NCBI RefSeq assembly: GCF_000423105.1
Contig: NZ_AUHI01000010.1
Coordinates: forward strand, 1-64,000
DNA: 64,000 nucleotides
Reading direction: 5' to 3'
Source of the DNA: Halalkalibacillus halophilus DSM 18494
GTDB lineage: Bacteria; Bacillota; Bacilli; Bacillales; Alkalibacillaceae
Shown: piece after piece, positions 25,390-34,327 of the stretch
Layout of the letters: every line of letters begins with the position of its first letter
Numbering within the stretch: position 1 is the first letter of the stretch
Position numbers and translations under genes: made by a program
The notes under the pieces: model-generated
What the model was told of the DNA's origin: nothing
Database searches by the model: none
What the model saw: only the letters and a program-made list of their open reading frames with translations

Positions 25390-26276
25390 GTTATGAATTT
25401 TGGATTATTCTAACAGGGGTATTAGTAGGGGTTACTTGTGGGACGATTGGATGTCTTCTAATCATTCGTAAAATGGCAATGCTATCAGATGGAATAAGTC
25501 ATACGGTTCTTTTAGGAATTGTGCTAGCTTATTTAATAAGTGATAGTTTATCAAGCGTTTATATGCTTATAGGTGCACTCATTGTAGGAATGCTTACGTC
25601 TGTGTTTGTACAGTATTTCTCTAACCGCGGAATTCATACAGACGCCTCTATTGGGATCGTATTTACCTCATTATTCGCGCTTGGAGTATTTCTCGTTTCC
25701 GTTTTTGCAAATCAAGTCCACTTAGATATTGATCATGTATTAATGGGTGAGATTACATTTGTGCCCTGGAATACGTTTACATTGTTGGGGATGGATTTAG
25801 GACCACAGGCAGTTTGGATGTTAGGGTTTGTATTAATTGTAAACACGTTGACGATTATATATTATTACCAACCTATTAAGATAAGTTCTTTCGATCCAAC
25901 ACTAGCCACTGCACTAGGCATTAATGTTATTTTCATTCACTATCTATTAATGGGAATGCTTTCTTTGTCGATCGTTGCATCCTTTGAAAGCGTAGGGTCC
26001 ATTTTAGTAGTTACTATGTTAATTGTTCCTGGTGCGACTGCATATTTAATTACAAGGCGCTTAAGTTCTATGATGTTGATGAGTGCGTTAATCGGTGGTA
26101 TCTCTGCAATATTAGGTTACTACATTGCATATTTATTTGATGTATCGATTGCAGGATCGATGTCCTCTGCGTTAGGACTTATCTTTATCATTGTATTTGC
26201 TACAAAATTGCTCACTCAAAAATATACCAGATATGCTTATAAGAAATTTGCTTTAAATAAAAACCAGCCAAATTAA
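25386..26276 (+). CDS. mntD: Manganese ABC transporter, permease
   Basis: A 296-residue second permease of the ABC-3 family, similar to MntC in layout: TIGCLLIIRKMAMLSDGISHTVLLG, GIVFTSLFALGVFLVS and LVVTMLIVPGATAYLITRRLSSM. Two different permeases, as in B. subtilis MntC and MntD, would form a heterodimer. The 3' end runs into the terminator at 26260. Confidence 0.92.
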   Translation: MSYEFWIILTGVLVGVTCGTIGCLLIIRKMAMLSDGISHTVLLGIVLAYLISDSLSSVYMLIGALIVGMLTSVFVQYFSNRGIHTDASIGIVFTSLFALGVFLVSVFANQVHLDIDHVLMGEITFVPWNTFTLLGMDLGPQAVWMLGFVLIVNTLTIIYYYQPIKISSFDPTLATALGINVIFIHYLLMGMLSLSIVASFESVGSILVVTMLIVPGATAYLITRRLSSMMLMSALIGGISAILGYYIAYLFDVSIAGSMSSALGLIFIIVFATKLLTQKYTRYAYKKFALNKNQPN

Positions 26277-26292
26277 CATCTGGCTGGTTTTA
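26260..26292. terminator. Bidirectional terminator after mntD
   Basis: AAACCAGCCA (26261-26270) pairs with TGGCTGGTTT (26281-26290) with a 10-base loop. It serves mntABCD and the convergent FtsA-like gene; the left arm encodes the last residues of MntD. Confidence 0.85.
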
Positions 26293-26308
26293 AATTTGCT
26301 TTTTTGAA

Positions 26309-28456
26309 CTAGAGTTTACTCCATCTAATTTCTAAATGGTCGCCTGAATTAATTGGCTCAGCAAACCCTACTTCTTGCTGATTTTTATATAACTTAAATT
26401 GTTGTCCGGTTTGCACCTGGAGTTCTAAATCAATGTACCGAAATAAGTCTTGGAAGATAAAAGTACTTTCTGTTTTTTCTTTCGTTTGGATATGATCCCC
26501 TGAGAATATTTCGTCCGTTGAATCTAATAGTTCGCCATTCCTTTGAATCTGTGAATTTGGTTTTGTTAATTTTATTTTTTCATTATTGTAAGTCACTTCA
26601 ATTGTGTGTTTCAAGTTCAAGTTTAGTCGAGTGGCTAACTCTTCAACAGGGATAAAATCATTAATTTGTAAAAAGATAGAGTCATTCTCTGCTACGGTTT
26701 GATCTAGGGAAGCAGGTTGTTTATTTAAAAGTATGGTGACTTGTTGTTTTTTTATCATGTATGGTTGTTTATTTAACGTAATAGAAAAGGAGCCACTTTT
26801 TTCCGTTACTCGTTTTTCTCCGATTAAATCAAATACTTCACCGAGCTTCCAATCTGATTTCCACTGAACATGATCTCCGTCTTTCACTTGATCGTTTGCA
26901 AGCGCGCTAGTTTGGTTCACGTACAGTCTTGTGGGTAGATGAATGGTTTCGTTGTTCAAAGTTATTGTAAAACCAGATGGATCTCCAACTAAGTCTTCAA
27001 CGGTGTATTTTGGGCTTGTTCCATTTTCTCCGGGATTTACAATAATATGGTCACCTTCAGAGATTGTATCTTTAATGGAAGCACTGACACCATTAATAAA
27101 AAGCTGAGGTGGTTTACCGAAAGTTCCGGGTAAAGTTACTTTCCGGTTGTTCATATAGACCATCATTGCCATCCCAGGTTTGCCATATAATTTATTTAAT
27201 TCAATACCAGCAGCCAACAAACAATCTCCTATCGTGAGCTGTTTAACATCAAATAATCGTACCATTTTTCCGTTTACGTCCACGCTTATGTATTGAACTG
27301 GGCTCTGTTTGGCAGCAATTGCAATTCCAATTGGTGTAACGAACTCTGGGCTTTTAGGTAATGTGCTATGATCATCCAATAACTTGATGGCATCAATGTT
27401 TCTAATCGCCACTCGGTTTTCAGGTATTTGAAGTTTACTTGCAATTTTGGCAGGTAATGTTGGTGTTAAACTACCACCTCCAACTAACATGACAGCGCGA
27501 GGAGCCTGCTTATTCAATAAGATAATTTGATCGCATATTGCATTTGTTAATGAATCTACACTAGGTGCAATTTCCTGCATTACTTCTTCGCTAGAATAGC
27601 TATTTTCAAATCCAAGGATGTCTTCTACACTCATTTGTCCGTCATTTGATAGATCTCGTTTCGCTTGCTCAGCTTGATGGAAATCTAATAAGTACGTTTC
27701 ACTTATTGACTCTGTAATCGCATCTCCGGCTTTTGGTACCATTCCGTATGCAGTTATCGTTCCTTCACTAGTTATTGCAATATCACTTGTACCAGCCCCA
27801 ATGTCGACTAGAGCAATATTTAACTTTCGCATCGAAGTAGGTATCAGTACTTGAATGGCAGCAATTGGCTCTAAAGTTAATGCTTCCATTTCAAGTCCAG
27901 CACGCTGTAAGGCGGATAAAAGTGATTCAACAACCACTTTTGGTAAGAATGTTGCTATGATGTCTATGCTTGCTGTTTCGCCTTGCTGATCTACTAAGGA
28001 GCCAATTTCCTGATTATCCAAATAATAATGTAGTACAGAATACCCGACACAATAATACGTAGTGGAATTGGAATCAATGTTACTTTCTGCTTCTGCTAGC
28101 TCATATTGGGCATTTTGCACAGCTGACAACTCTAAGTGGAAAATATCTTCATCTTCCATAAGTGGTTGTTTAGAAATATCTGAGTGAACAGTGCTTTTGA
28201 TTGTTTTTAAAGCACGTCCAGCCGCGGCTACACAAACCTGTTTAAGTGGCCCGTGGTTGATTTCTAGTTTTTCTTTTATAATATGTATTTTCTCGGAAAC
28301 GGCAACGACATTATGTATTTGTCCATCCAACATGGAACGTTCTTGGTGTTCTTCTTGAACTAAGTCAAGCACACGATATTTCCCTTCGACCTTCTCTAGC
28401 ATAATTCCGACGACACTTCTTGTACCAATATCTAACGCAAATAACTTTTCACTCAT
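26309..28456 (-). CDS. FtsA/PilM-like actin-fold ATPase with five C-terminal repeats
   Basis: A 715-residue protein. Residues 1-390 have the actin-like ATPase fold of FtsA/PilM: phosphate-1 FALDIGTRSVVGIM (6-19), a 1C-like domain, phosphate-2 IALVDIGAGTSDIAI (214-228) and the adenosine block VMLVGGGSLTP (322-332). Residues about 406-715 form five tandem units of 52-75 residues, each having a beta pair (such as FTITLNNETIHL) and ending in a GDHI-like turn: EGDHI (467), DGDHV (526), ENDSI (590), SGDHI (652) and SGDHL (704). FtsA normally ends near residue 420 with a membrane helix, missing here. It may be a scaffold in envelope biogenesis or division. Its partner is unknown and no division or pilus genes adjoin it. 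Confidence 0.8.
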   Translation of the reverse strand: MSEKLFALDIGTRSVVGIMLEKVEGKYRVLDLVQEEHQERSMLDGQIHNVVAVSEKIHIIKEKLEINHGPLKQVCVAAAGRALKTIKSTVHSDISKQPLMEDEDIFHLELSAVQNAQYELAEAESNIDSNSTTYYCVGYSVLHYYLDNQEIGSLVDQQGETASIDIIATFLPKVVVESLLSALQRAGLEMEALTLEPIAAIQVLIPTSMRKLNIALVDIGAGTSDIAITSEGTITAYGMVPKAGDAITESISETYLLDFHQAEQAKRDLSNDGQMSVEDILGFENSYSSEEVMQEIAPSVDSLTNAICDQIILLNKQAPRAVMLVGGGSLTPTLPAKIASKLQIPENRVAIRNIDAIKLLDDHSTLPKSPEFVTPIGIAIAAKQSPVQYISVDVNGKMVRLFDVKQLTIGDCLLAAGIELNKLYGKPGMAMMVYMNNRKVTLPGTFGKPPQLFINGVSASIKDTISEGDHIIVNPGENGTSPKYTVEDLVGDPSGFTITLNNETIHLPTRLYVNQTSALANDQVKDGDHVQWKSDWKLGEVFDLIGEKRVTEKSGSFSITLNKQPYMIKKQQVTILLNKQPASLDQTVAENDSIFLQINDFIPVEELATRLNLNLKHTIEVTYNNEKIKLTKPNSQIQRNGELLDSTDEIFSGDHIQTKEKTESTFIFQDLFRYIDLELQVQTGQQFKLYKNQQEVGFAEPINSGDHLEIRWSKL

Positions 28457-28503
28457 TGATTCACCCCATCGTTTCCCTGCAAATGTAGTAGAGCATTTAC
28501 ATC

Positions 28504-28532
28504 ATGACAAAATGTATATGGTTCGTTATAAT
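28504..28532 (+). promoter_or_regulatory. SigmaA promoter for the DAHP synthase gene
   Basis: ATGACA (28504-28509), a 17-bp spacer and TATAAT (28527-28532) make a near-consensus promoter about 70 bp upstream of the start codon. Confidence 0.8.
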
Positions 28533-28601
28533 TGTATACTTAGTTAAGAATAATGTACCATAAATATGGTTTGTAATAAACAAAGCATGGGGGCACACAA
28601 A

Positions 28602-29663
28602 GTGGAGAATAATAACTTAGATCAATTGAGAAATGAATTAGATGAAGTGAATATAGAAATATTAAAGTTAATTAACAAGCGTGGGGACTTGGTTAAAAAA
28701 ATAGGAGATATTAAGAAATCCCAAGGTATCAAAGCATTTGATCCAGTTAGGGAGCGAGAAATGCTAGATCATATTATAGAGAAACACGAAGGACCTTTTG
28801 AATATAAAACGATTGAGCATTTATTCAAAGAAATTTTCAAAGCGGCAAAAGAACTCCAAGAAGATGACTATAGAAAGACCTTATTAGTGTCTCGTAAACA
28901 AAAACAAACGGACACTATTGTTTCTATCGGGGACGTAGAAGTTGGTAACGGAGAAAAACAAATGGTGATTGGTCCTTGTTCCGTTGAATCCTATGAACAA
29001 GTGGAGGAAGTTGCAAAGGCAATTAAAGCTAAAGGTGTCAAGCTCTTAAGAGGTGGAGCGTTCAAACCACGTACATCTCCTTATGATTTTCAAGGCTTAG
29101 GAATAGAAGGGCTAAAAATTCTAAAAGATGTAGGGATAAAACACAATCTAAAAGTAGTAAGTGAAATAGTAAACCCTAAAGACATCCAAGTAGCAGAAGA
29201 GTACTTAGATATTATTCAAATTGGCGCACGAAACATGCAAAACTTTGAGTTGTTAAAAGAGGCCGGAAAATCCTCTAAACCTATTTTGCTGAAGAGAGGA
29301 TTAGCAGCTACAATTAATGAATTTATGAATGCAGCAGAATATATTATTTCTCAAGGAAACGAGAATATTATCCTATGTGAGCGTGGGATCCGGACGTATG
29401 AAACAGCTACTAGAAATACTCTTGATATAACAGCAGTACCAGTTTTGAAAAAAGAAACACACTTACCAGTTATGGTCGACGTGACTCATTCCACTGGAAG
29501 AAGAGACTTGTTATTGCCAGCTGCAAAAGCTGCTATTGCTATTGGAGCAGATGGTATAATGGCAGAAGTTCATCCAGATCCTGCAGTAGCGTTGTCTGAT
29601 TCTCAACAACAGATGGATATCCCTACTTTTAATTCATTTTATGAAGCCTTAAAACAGCTGTAA
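28602..29663 (+). CDS. aroA: Bifunctional chorismate mutase / DAHP synthase
   Basis: A 353-residue enzyme for the first step of the shikimate pathway. Residues 1-90 are an AroQ-type chorismate mutase (LDEVNIEILKLINKRGDLVKKIGDIK), followed by a type I-beta DAHP synthase with IGPCSVES, RGGAFKPRTSPYDFQG and the C-terminal VDVTHSTGRRDLLLP and MAEVHPDP. The fused mutase allows feedback by chorismate or prephenate, as in B. subtilis AroA (often called AroG). GTG 28602 is chosen because it aligns with the B. subtilis N-terminus; the ATG codons at 28566 and 28587 would add residues without homology. ccpA follows. Confidence 0.92.
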   Translation: MENNNLDQLRNELDEVNIEILKLINKRGDLVKKIGDIKKSQGIKAFDPVREREMLDHIIEKHEGPFEYKTIEHLFKEIFKAAKELQEDDYRKTLLVSRKQKQTDTIVSIGDVEVGNGEKQMVIGPCSVESYEQVEEVAKAIKAKGVKLLRGGAFKPRTSPYDFQGLGIEGLKILKDVGIKHNLKVVSEIVNPKDIQVAEEYLDIIQIGARNMQNFELLKEAGKSSKPILLKRGLAATINEFMNAAEYIISQGNENIILCERGIRTYETATRNTLDITAVPVLKKETHLPVMVDVTHSTGRRDLLLPAAKAAIAIGADGIMAEVHPDPAVALSDSQQQMDIPTFNSFYEALKQL

Positions 29664-29702
29664 AATTATAAGATGAATTAGACAATCAGTGGGCAATAAG
29701 TA

Positions 29703-29731
29703 TTGCTTGGGATTATGTAATCAAGTATGCT
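29703..29731 (+). promoter_or_regulatory. Candidate promoter for ccpA
   Basis: TTGCTT (29703-29708), a 17-bp spacer and TATGCT (29726-29731) lie about 45 bp upstream of the ccpA start. Confidence 0.5.
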
Positions 29732-29775
29732 TACAGTAATAAGAGAAAGCTATCAGATTAGCGAGGGTGATGAAA

Positions 29776-30777
29776 ATGGGCGTAACAATTTACGATGTGG
29801 CAAAAGAGGCAAATGTTTCAATGGCGACTGTTTCCCGAGTGATTAATGGGAACACGAATGTTAAGCCTGCAACAAGGAAAAAGGTATTAGACGCAATTGA
29901 ATTACTTGGTTTTCGTCCAAACGCAGTAGCAAGGGGCTTGGCTAGCAGGAAAACAACCTCGGTTGGGGTGATTATTCCGGATATTTCTAACTTATTCTTT
30001 GCGGAATTAGCTCGAGGAATTGAAGATATTGCAACAATGTACAAGTATCATATTATTCTTAGTAGTTCTGACCAACAGAAAACGAAAGAGCTTGATTTAC
30101 TAGATAATATGTTAGAAAAGCAAGTCGATGGTGTTATTTTTATGGGGTCATCCGTGACAGAAGAGCATGTACAAGCATTCAACCAAGCAAATGTTCCTGT
30201 CATCCTTGCAGCCACTGTCGATGAAGCAAATGAACTTCCATCTGTAAATATTGATTATTATGAAGCGATGAAAGATGTTGTCAACTATGTCATTACGAAC
30301 GAGACGACAGAAATTGGTTTTGTGAGTTCTCCGCTTACTGCTAAACTAAATCAGAAGAAAAAAGAAGGTTTCGAAGCAGCATTAAAAGCTAATGAGCTAA
30401 ATCTAGATGAAACAATGGTCTACGATGGAGATGACACGTATAAATCAGGGTTAGAAGCGGCTGATTATTTCCTTCGCTTAGATCAAGCTCCCAAAGCAAT
30501 ATTGGCTTCTTCTGATGAGATGGCATTAGGGGTTATTCACGGAGCTCAGGATCAAGGTAAGAAAATTCCAGAAGATTTAATTGTAATTGGTTTTGATAAT
30601 ACGCGTTTAGCAACCATGGTCCGACCTACATTAACAACAGTTGTGCAGCCAATGTATGATATTGGTGCGGTGTCTATGCGTTTATTGACGAAGCATTTGC
30701 GTCGTGAGGAAATTGATGAACAACAAGTAACGTTACCTCACCGAATTATCTTTAGAGACTCAACAAACTCGAATTAA
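29776..30777 (+). CDS. ccpA: Catabolite control protein A
   Basis: A 333-residue LacI-family regulator. The N-terminus MGVTIYDVAKEANVSMATVSRVING is the CcpA helix-turn-helix and hinge (ARGLASRKT follows). The body is a periplasmic-binding fold with DGVIFMG, ILASSDEMALGVIHGAQDQG and VIGFDNTRLATMVRPTLTTV. CcpA with phosphorylated HPr binds cre sites to control carbon metabolism. ATG 29776 has GAGGG eight bases upstream; GTG 29767 and ATG 29770 are less well placed. Neighbours aroA, motPS and acuCBA match B. subtilis. A candidate cre is found at ald in this window. Confidence 0.95.
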   Translation: MGVTIYDVAKEANVSMATVSRVINGNTNVKPATRKKVLDAIELLGFRPNAVARGLASRKTTSVGVIIPDISNLFFAELARGIEDIATMYKYHIILSSSDQQKTKELDLLDNMLEKQVDGVIFMGSSVTEEHVQAFNQANVPVILAATVDEANELPSVNIDYYEAMKDVVNYVITNETTEIGFVSSPLTAKLNQKKKEGFEAALKANELNLDETMVYDGDDTYKSGLEAADYFLRLDQAPKAILASSDEMALGVIHGAQDQGKKIPEDLIVIGFDNTRLATMVRPTLTTVVQPMYDIGAVSMRLLTKHLRREEIDEQQVTLPHRIIFRDSTNSN

Positions 30778-30824
30778 ATCCGATATGTAAAATAGAGAGC
30801 TATAGAGAAATAGGGTGAGAGGTA

Positions 30825-31652
30825 ATGAAAAAAAGAGATTTACTAACCCCAATTGGCATTGGATTAGGCGCAACAATGATACTAATGGGAATTTACTTTA
30901 ACAGTGGTTTTGGAGGAGTTACAACTTTTGTTCAGGTAAGTTCATTCTTTGTTGTTATTGGGGGATTAACAGGAGCTTTATTTGTTAACTTTAATATGAC
31001 GGAAATGAAACTATGTGTTCGTGTATTTAAAGAAGCTTTTAATGATGATGATTATAATTTGCGAGAATTAATTCAATTATTTATCTCCTTATCAGAGAAA
31101 GCAAGACGCGAAGGGTTGTTAGCTTTAGAAAATGAGGTAGAAGAGCTAGAGGATCCGTTTATAAAGAAGGGTATTTACTTAGCTATAGATGGAATCGAAC
31201 CTGAAGTAATTAATGATATTATGAACGCCGAGATTGCAGCGACGGAAGATAGACATACGAAAGGTCGATCGATTGTAGAGAAGGCTGGAGAATATGCACC
31301 TGCGTGGGGGATGATTGGTACCTTAATTGGACTTGTGCTCATGCTAAATAACTTAGAATCTCCTGAAACTATTGGTCCAGCGATGGCGGTAGCATTATTA
31401 ACTACATTTTACGGTATGGTTTTAGCTAATCTTGTATTTCTTCCGATTGCTGGTAAGTTATTTTCAAGAACAGACCAAGAAATTTTCATGAAGCAAGTTA
31501 TTGTGGAAGGTGTTATTGGAGTTCAATCTGGTCAAAACCCTAAGATTTTGGAGGAAAAACTAAGTGCTTTCCTACCAAGTCAAGTTGAGAAAGCAGAGGA
31601 ACCTGAAGAAGAAACGGAAGAAGATGTAGGTGAGTCTCGTAATGAAGCCTAA
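30825..31652 (+). CDS. motP: Flagellar stator subunit MotP
   Basis: A 275-residue MotA-family protein with four membrane helices: LLTPIGIGLGATMILMGIYF, VSSFFVVIGGLTGALFV, and the later pair AWGMIGTLIGLVLML and MAVALLTTFYGMVLANLVFLP. The last two helices line the ion channel; the cytoplasmic loop contains charged residues that contact FliG. Position after ccpA and pairing with MotS identify it as the Na+-type MotP of Bacillus rather than H+-type MotA. The last 30 residues are Glu-rich. The gene overlaps motS by 11 bp. Confidence 0.9.
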   Translation: MKKRDLLTPIGIGLGATMILMGIYFNSGFGGVTTFVQVSSFFVVIGGLTGALFVNFNMTEMKLCVRVFKEAFNDDDYNLRELIQLFISLSEKARREGLLALENEVEELEDPFIKKGIYLAIDGIEPEVINDIMNAEIAATEDRHTKGRSIVEKAGEYAPAWGMIGTLIGLVLMLNNLESPETIGPAMAVALLTTFYGMVLANLVFLPIAGKLFSRTDQEIFMKQVIVEGVIGVQSGQNPKILEEKLSAFLPSQVEKAEEPEEETEEDVGESRNEA

Positions 31653-32454
31653 TAAACGCAAGCGGCCACAGCGAACTGCCCCGTTATGGATGGTTACATA
31701 TTCTGACATGGTGACATTAATTTTAGTGTTTTTTATTCTACTATTCTCCATGTCTCAAATCGACGCAATTAAATTTAATGCAGTTGCAGAGTCTTATCGT
31801 CAAAATGTAATCTTTGATTTTATGCCGTCAGCGATTCCACTAGAAAATCCTACTGATTACGAAGAAAGTGAGGATGATGGAGATCTGACGGACGAAGAAT
31901 TAGAAGGCGATGAATTAGAAGAAGAAAATGAAGAGGATTTTGAACAGGAATTTGAAGAGGAATTTGAAGATGAAGGTGAAAGCGAAAGTGGAGAACAGGA
32001 ACTAACGGAGTTAAGAGAAGAAGTGGAGCAATACTCAGAAGATAACGAGTTATCACAATTGATCTATGCAAATCGCACAGAACGTGGCGTCGTTCTCGTT
32101 TTACAAGAACAAGTTTTATTTGAGACAGCTGAAGCTAATTTAGTTGATGAAGGCTTACCTTTCTTAAATAAAGTCGGTGCATTATTAGAAAATATACCAA
32201 ACAATGTGAAAGTAGAAGGTCATACAGATGCTCGACCAATTAATAGTGCCATCTATCCTTCAAACTGGGAATTAAGTGGAGCAAGAGCTAGTAGTGTCGT
32301 TCGCTATTTCATTGAAGAATTAGAAATGGATGAAACACGTTTTCAAGCAGTTGGTTTTTCTGACACTCGCCCCATTGTAGAAAACGATGGCCCGGAAAGC
32401 TGGGAGCAAAATAGACGTGTAGAATTAGTCATTACAGAAACATCAGAAAATTAA
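31642..32454 (+). CDS. motS: Flagellar stator subunit MotS, with long acidic linker
   Basis: A 270-residue MotB-family protein. One helix, VTYSDMVTLILVFFILLFSM, carries the ion-binding Asp22. A C-terminal OmpA-like peptidoglycan-binding domain (about 165-270) includes VEGHTDARPINSAIYPSNWE, LSGARASSVVRYF and QNRRVELVI. Between them, residues 68-125 are unusually acidic, about two-thirds Asp and Glu. B. subtilis MotS is, as I recall, about 242 residues, so the linker accounts for the extra length. ATG 31642 has AGGTGAG six bases upstream. With MotP it forms a Na+-coupled stator. Confidence 0.9.
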   Translation: MKPNKRKRPQRTAPLWMVTYSDMVTLILVFFILLFSMSQIDAIKFNAVAESYRQNVIFDFMPSAIPLENPTDYEESEDDGDLTDEELEGDELEEENEEDFEQEFEEEFEDEGESESGEQELTELREEVEQYSEDNELSQLIYANRTERGVVLVLQEQVLFETAEANLVDEGLPFLNKVGALLENIPNNVKVEGHTDARPINSAIYPSNWELSGARASSVVRYFIEELEMDETRFQAVGFSDTRPIVENDGPESWEQNRRVELVITETSEN

Positions 32455-32492
32455 AAGCAAAGCTGCTCACAATAGAGCGGCTTTGCTTTTTT
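32453..32492. terminator. Bidirectional terminator between motS and acuC
   Basis: A 16-bp stem (32453-32468 with 32475-32490, one G-U pair) and 6-base loop, with T-runs on both strands. Confidence 0.92.
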
Positions 32493-32496
32493 CATG

Positions 32497-33666
32497 TTAC
32501 ATAGAAAACTTTTGTTCATCACGAATAATTTGTAAAGATTTATTTAGTTGAATCCGGTTTTTCTCTGTGATTTCTTCTTTTCTAGGAATTTCTTGATACA
32601 GTTTGTCTTCATCATGCCAAAAAAGTGGTAGAGAAACGGGGGATTCATCTTTCCAATCATTGATCCAGGAGTCTGGCAATTGACCAGTAAACATATTTTC
32701 ACCTTTAGCTATTTTCCAAATTTGAGCCCAAGCTCTTGGAACCACACGCCATATATCGTAACCCCCACCACCAAGCGCAATCCATCTTCCTTCACAAAAT
32801 GAATGAGCAATTTCGTGAGCTATTGCAGGTATTTTTTCATAGATTTCCATTGTGCAACATAGATGGGAAAGTGGGTCATAAACGTGTGCGTCTGCACCGT
32901 TTTGGGTGACAATGATATCTGGTTTAAAATGGTTTGCAATGGTATACATTGCCTCTTCATAGACTTCTAGGAAGGACTCATTCTCTGTAAACGCATCTAC
33001 TGGAATGTTAAAAGATGTACCATACCCCTCATTTTGGCCACGTTCATTTACGCTACCCGTACCTGGGAATAAATATCTTCCTGTTTCATGAATTGATAAA
33101 GTACAAACATTGGGGTCGTCATAAAAAATCCATTGAACTCCATCTCCATGATGAGCATCTGTATCTACATACAACACTTTATAATTAAATTTTTCCCGAA
33201 TGTACTTAATCGCAATTGCTGCATCATTATAAATACAAAATCCAGATGCCTTTCTCTTAAATCCATGATGCAGTCCACCACCTAAGTTGACCATGTGTTT
33301 ATAGTTGCCTTGTAATACGTGATCGACTGCTGTTAATGTGCCACCTACAAGTTGTGACGCTGCTTCGTGCATATGATCAAACATTGGTGTATCCTCGGTT
33401 CCAATTCCAAATTCGATACCTTCTTCTGGTTTTAGTAAGCCTTTTCCTGCCTTTTTAACAGCCTCTACATAATTATAATCATGTACAAGCATAATTTCTT
33501 CATCTGTAGCAATCCTTGGTTCAATAATATCCTCTTCAGAGAGTGCCTGACTTTTAATCAATAAATCATAAGTAAGTTCTACACGTTTTTGGTTAAACGG
33601 ATGATTTTCGCGGAATTTATAGTTCACAAAGTTATCCGAATAAACAAAACCTGCATGATGACTCAT
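32497..33666 (-). CDS. acuC: AcuC, class II-like histone deacetylase-fold protein
   Basis: A 389-residue zinc-dependent deacetylase of the arginase/HDAC fold. Marker blocks are HHGFKRKASGFCIYNDAAIA, LYVDTDAHHGDGVQWIFYDD (metal-binding Asp and His), GADAHVYDPLSHL and LGGGGYDIW. In B. subtilis AcuC removes acetyl groups from acetyl-CoA synthetase AcsA, reversing AcuA. ATG 33666 overlaps the acuB stop as ATGA, so translation is coupled; the frame extends nine codons further upstream inside acuB. Operon order is acuA-acuB-acuC. Confidence 0.92.
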   Translation of the reverse strand: MSHHAGFVYSDNFVNYKFRENHPFNQKRVELTYDLLIKSQALSEEDIIEPRIATDEEIMLVHDYNYVEAVKKAGKGLLKPEEGIEFGIGTEDTPMFDHMHEAASQLVGGTLTAVDHVLQGNYKHMVNLGGGLHHGFKRKASGFCIYNDAAIAIKYIREKFNYKVLYVDTDAHHGDGVQWIFYDDPNVCTLSIHETGRYLFPGTGSVNERGQNEGYGTSFNIPVDAFTENESFLEVYEEAMYTIANHFKPDIIVTQNGADAHVYDPLSHLCCTMEIYEKIPAIAHEIAHSFCEGRWIALGGGGYDIWRVVPRAWAQIWKIAKGENMFTGQLPDSWINDWKDESPVSLPLFWHDEDKLYQEIPRKEEITEKNRIQLNKSLQIIRDEQKFSM

Positions 33667-34310
33667 CGTTGTAACCCCGGTATATTTGGCCAAATAACAT
33701 CATAACCTTGCCGTTTTAATTCATCAATCAGTGGCATAGGGTTCATCGTTTGCACTCGTAAAACGATTACTTTTTCAGTCAGACTATCATTATAAGGATA
33801 TATGAAAACAGAGGAAATATTTGTATTTCTTTCGCTAATTACTTGAGTGATTTTAGGGAGGACCCCCACTTTGTTTGGAACACGCACTTCAATTTGTGAG
33901 CTTTGTTCGTGAATACCGGTCAATTGAATCAAGCGATATAATAAGTCTTTCTCTGTTACAATTCCGATCAATTGATTATTTTTGGTAACTGGTACGCATG
34001 CGATTTCATGTTCATAAAAGATGGATGCAACATCCTCTATAAAGTCTAAAGGGTGAACAGTAATAACAGGAGAAGTCATGATGGAGGATACTTTATTTTT
34101 TAAAATATCTTGATTTTGATTCTGTTCTAAAACAGATGGTGCTGCATCACGAATATCGCGATCAGATAAAATTCCAATAACATGTTGATCACTATTTACC
34201 ACTGGAATATGACGTATGTGATTTTCATTTAGTAAAACCAAAGCTTCTTCAATCTTATCTTCTGCATGCAATGTGATTATTTTGTCTGACATGATTTCTT
34301 CTACTAGCAT
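33663..34310 (-). CDS. acuB: AcuB, CBS-ACT domain protein
   Basis: A 215-residue protein with two CBS domains (MLVEEIMSDKIITL and VSSIMTSPVITVHPLDFIEDVASIF) followed by an ACT-like domain (VRVPNKVGVLPKITQVISE, residues about 140-210). CBS pairs bind adenine nucleotides; a role in sensing energy state for the acu operon is inferred. No enzyme activity is known. It starts 17 bp after acuA and overlaps acuC by 4 bp. Confidence 0.9.
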   Translation of the reverse strand: MLVEEIMSDKIITLHAEDKIEEALVLLNENHIRHIPVVNSDQHVIGILSDRDIRDAAPSVLEQNQNQDILKNKVSSIMTSPVITVHPLDFIEDVASIFYEHEIACVPVTKNNQLIGIVTEKDLLYRLIQLTGIHEQSSQIEVRVPNKVGVLPKITQVISERNTNISSVFIYPYNDSLTEKVIVLRVQTMNPMPLIDELKRQGYDVIWPNIPGLQR

Positions 34311-34327
34311 AGTGGTTCACCTCGTTG

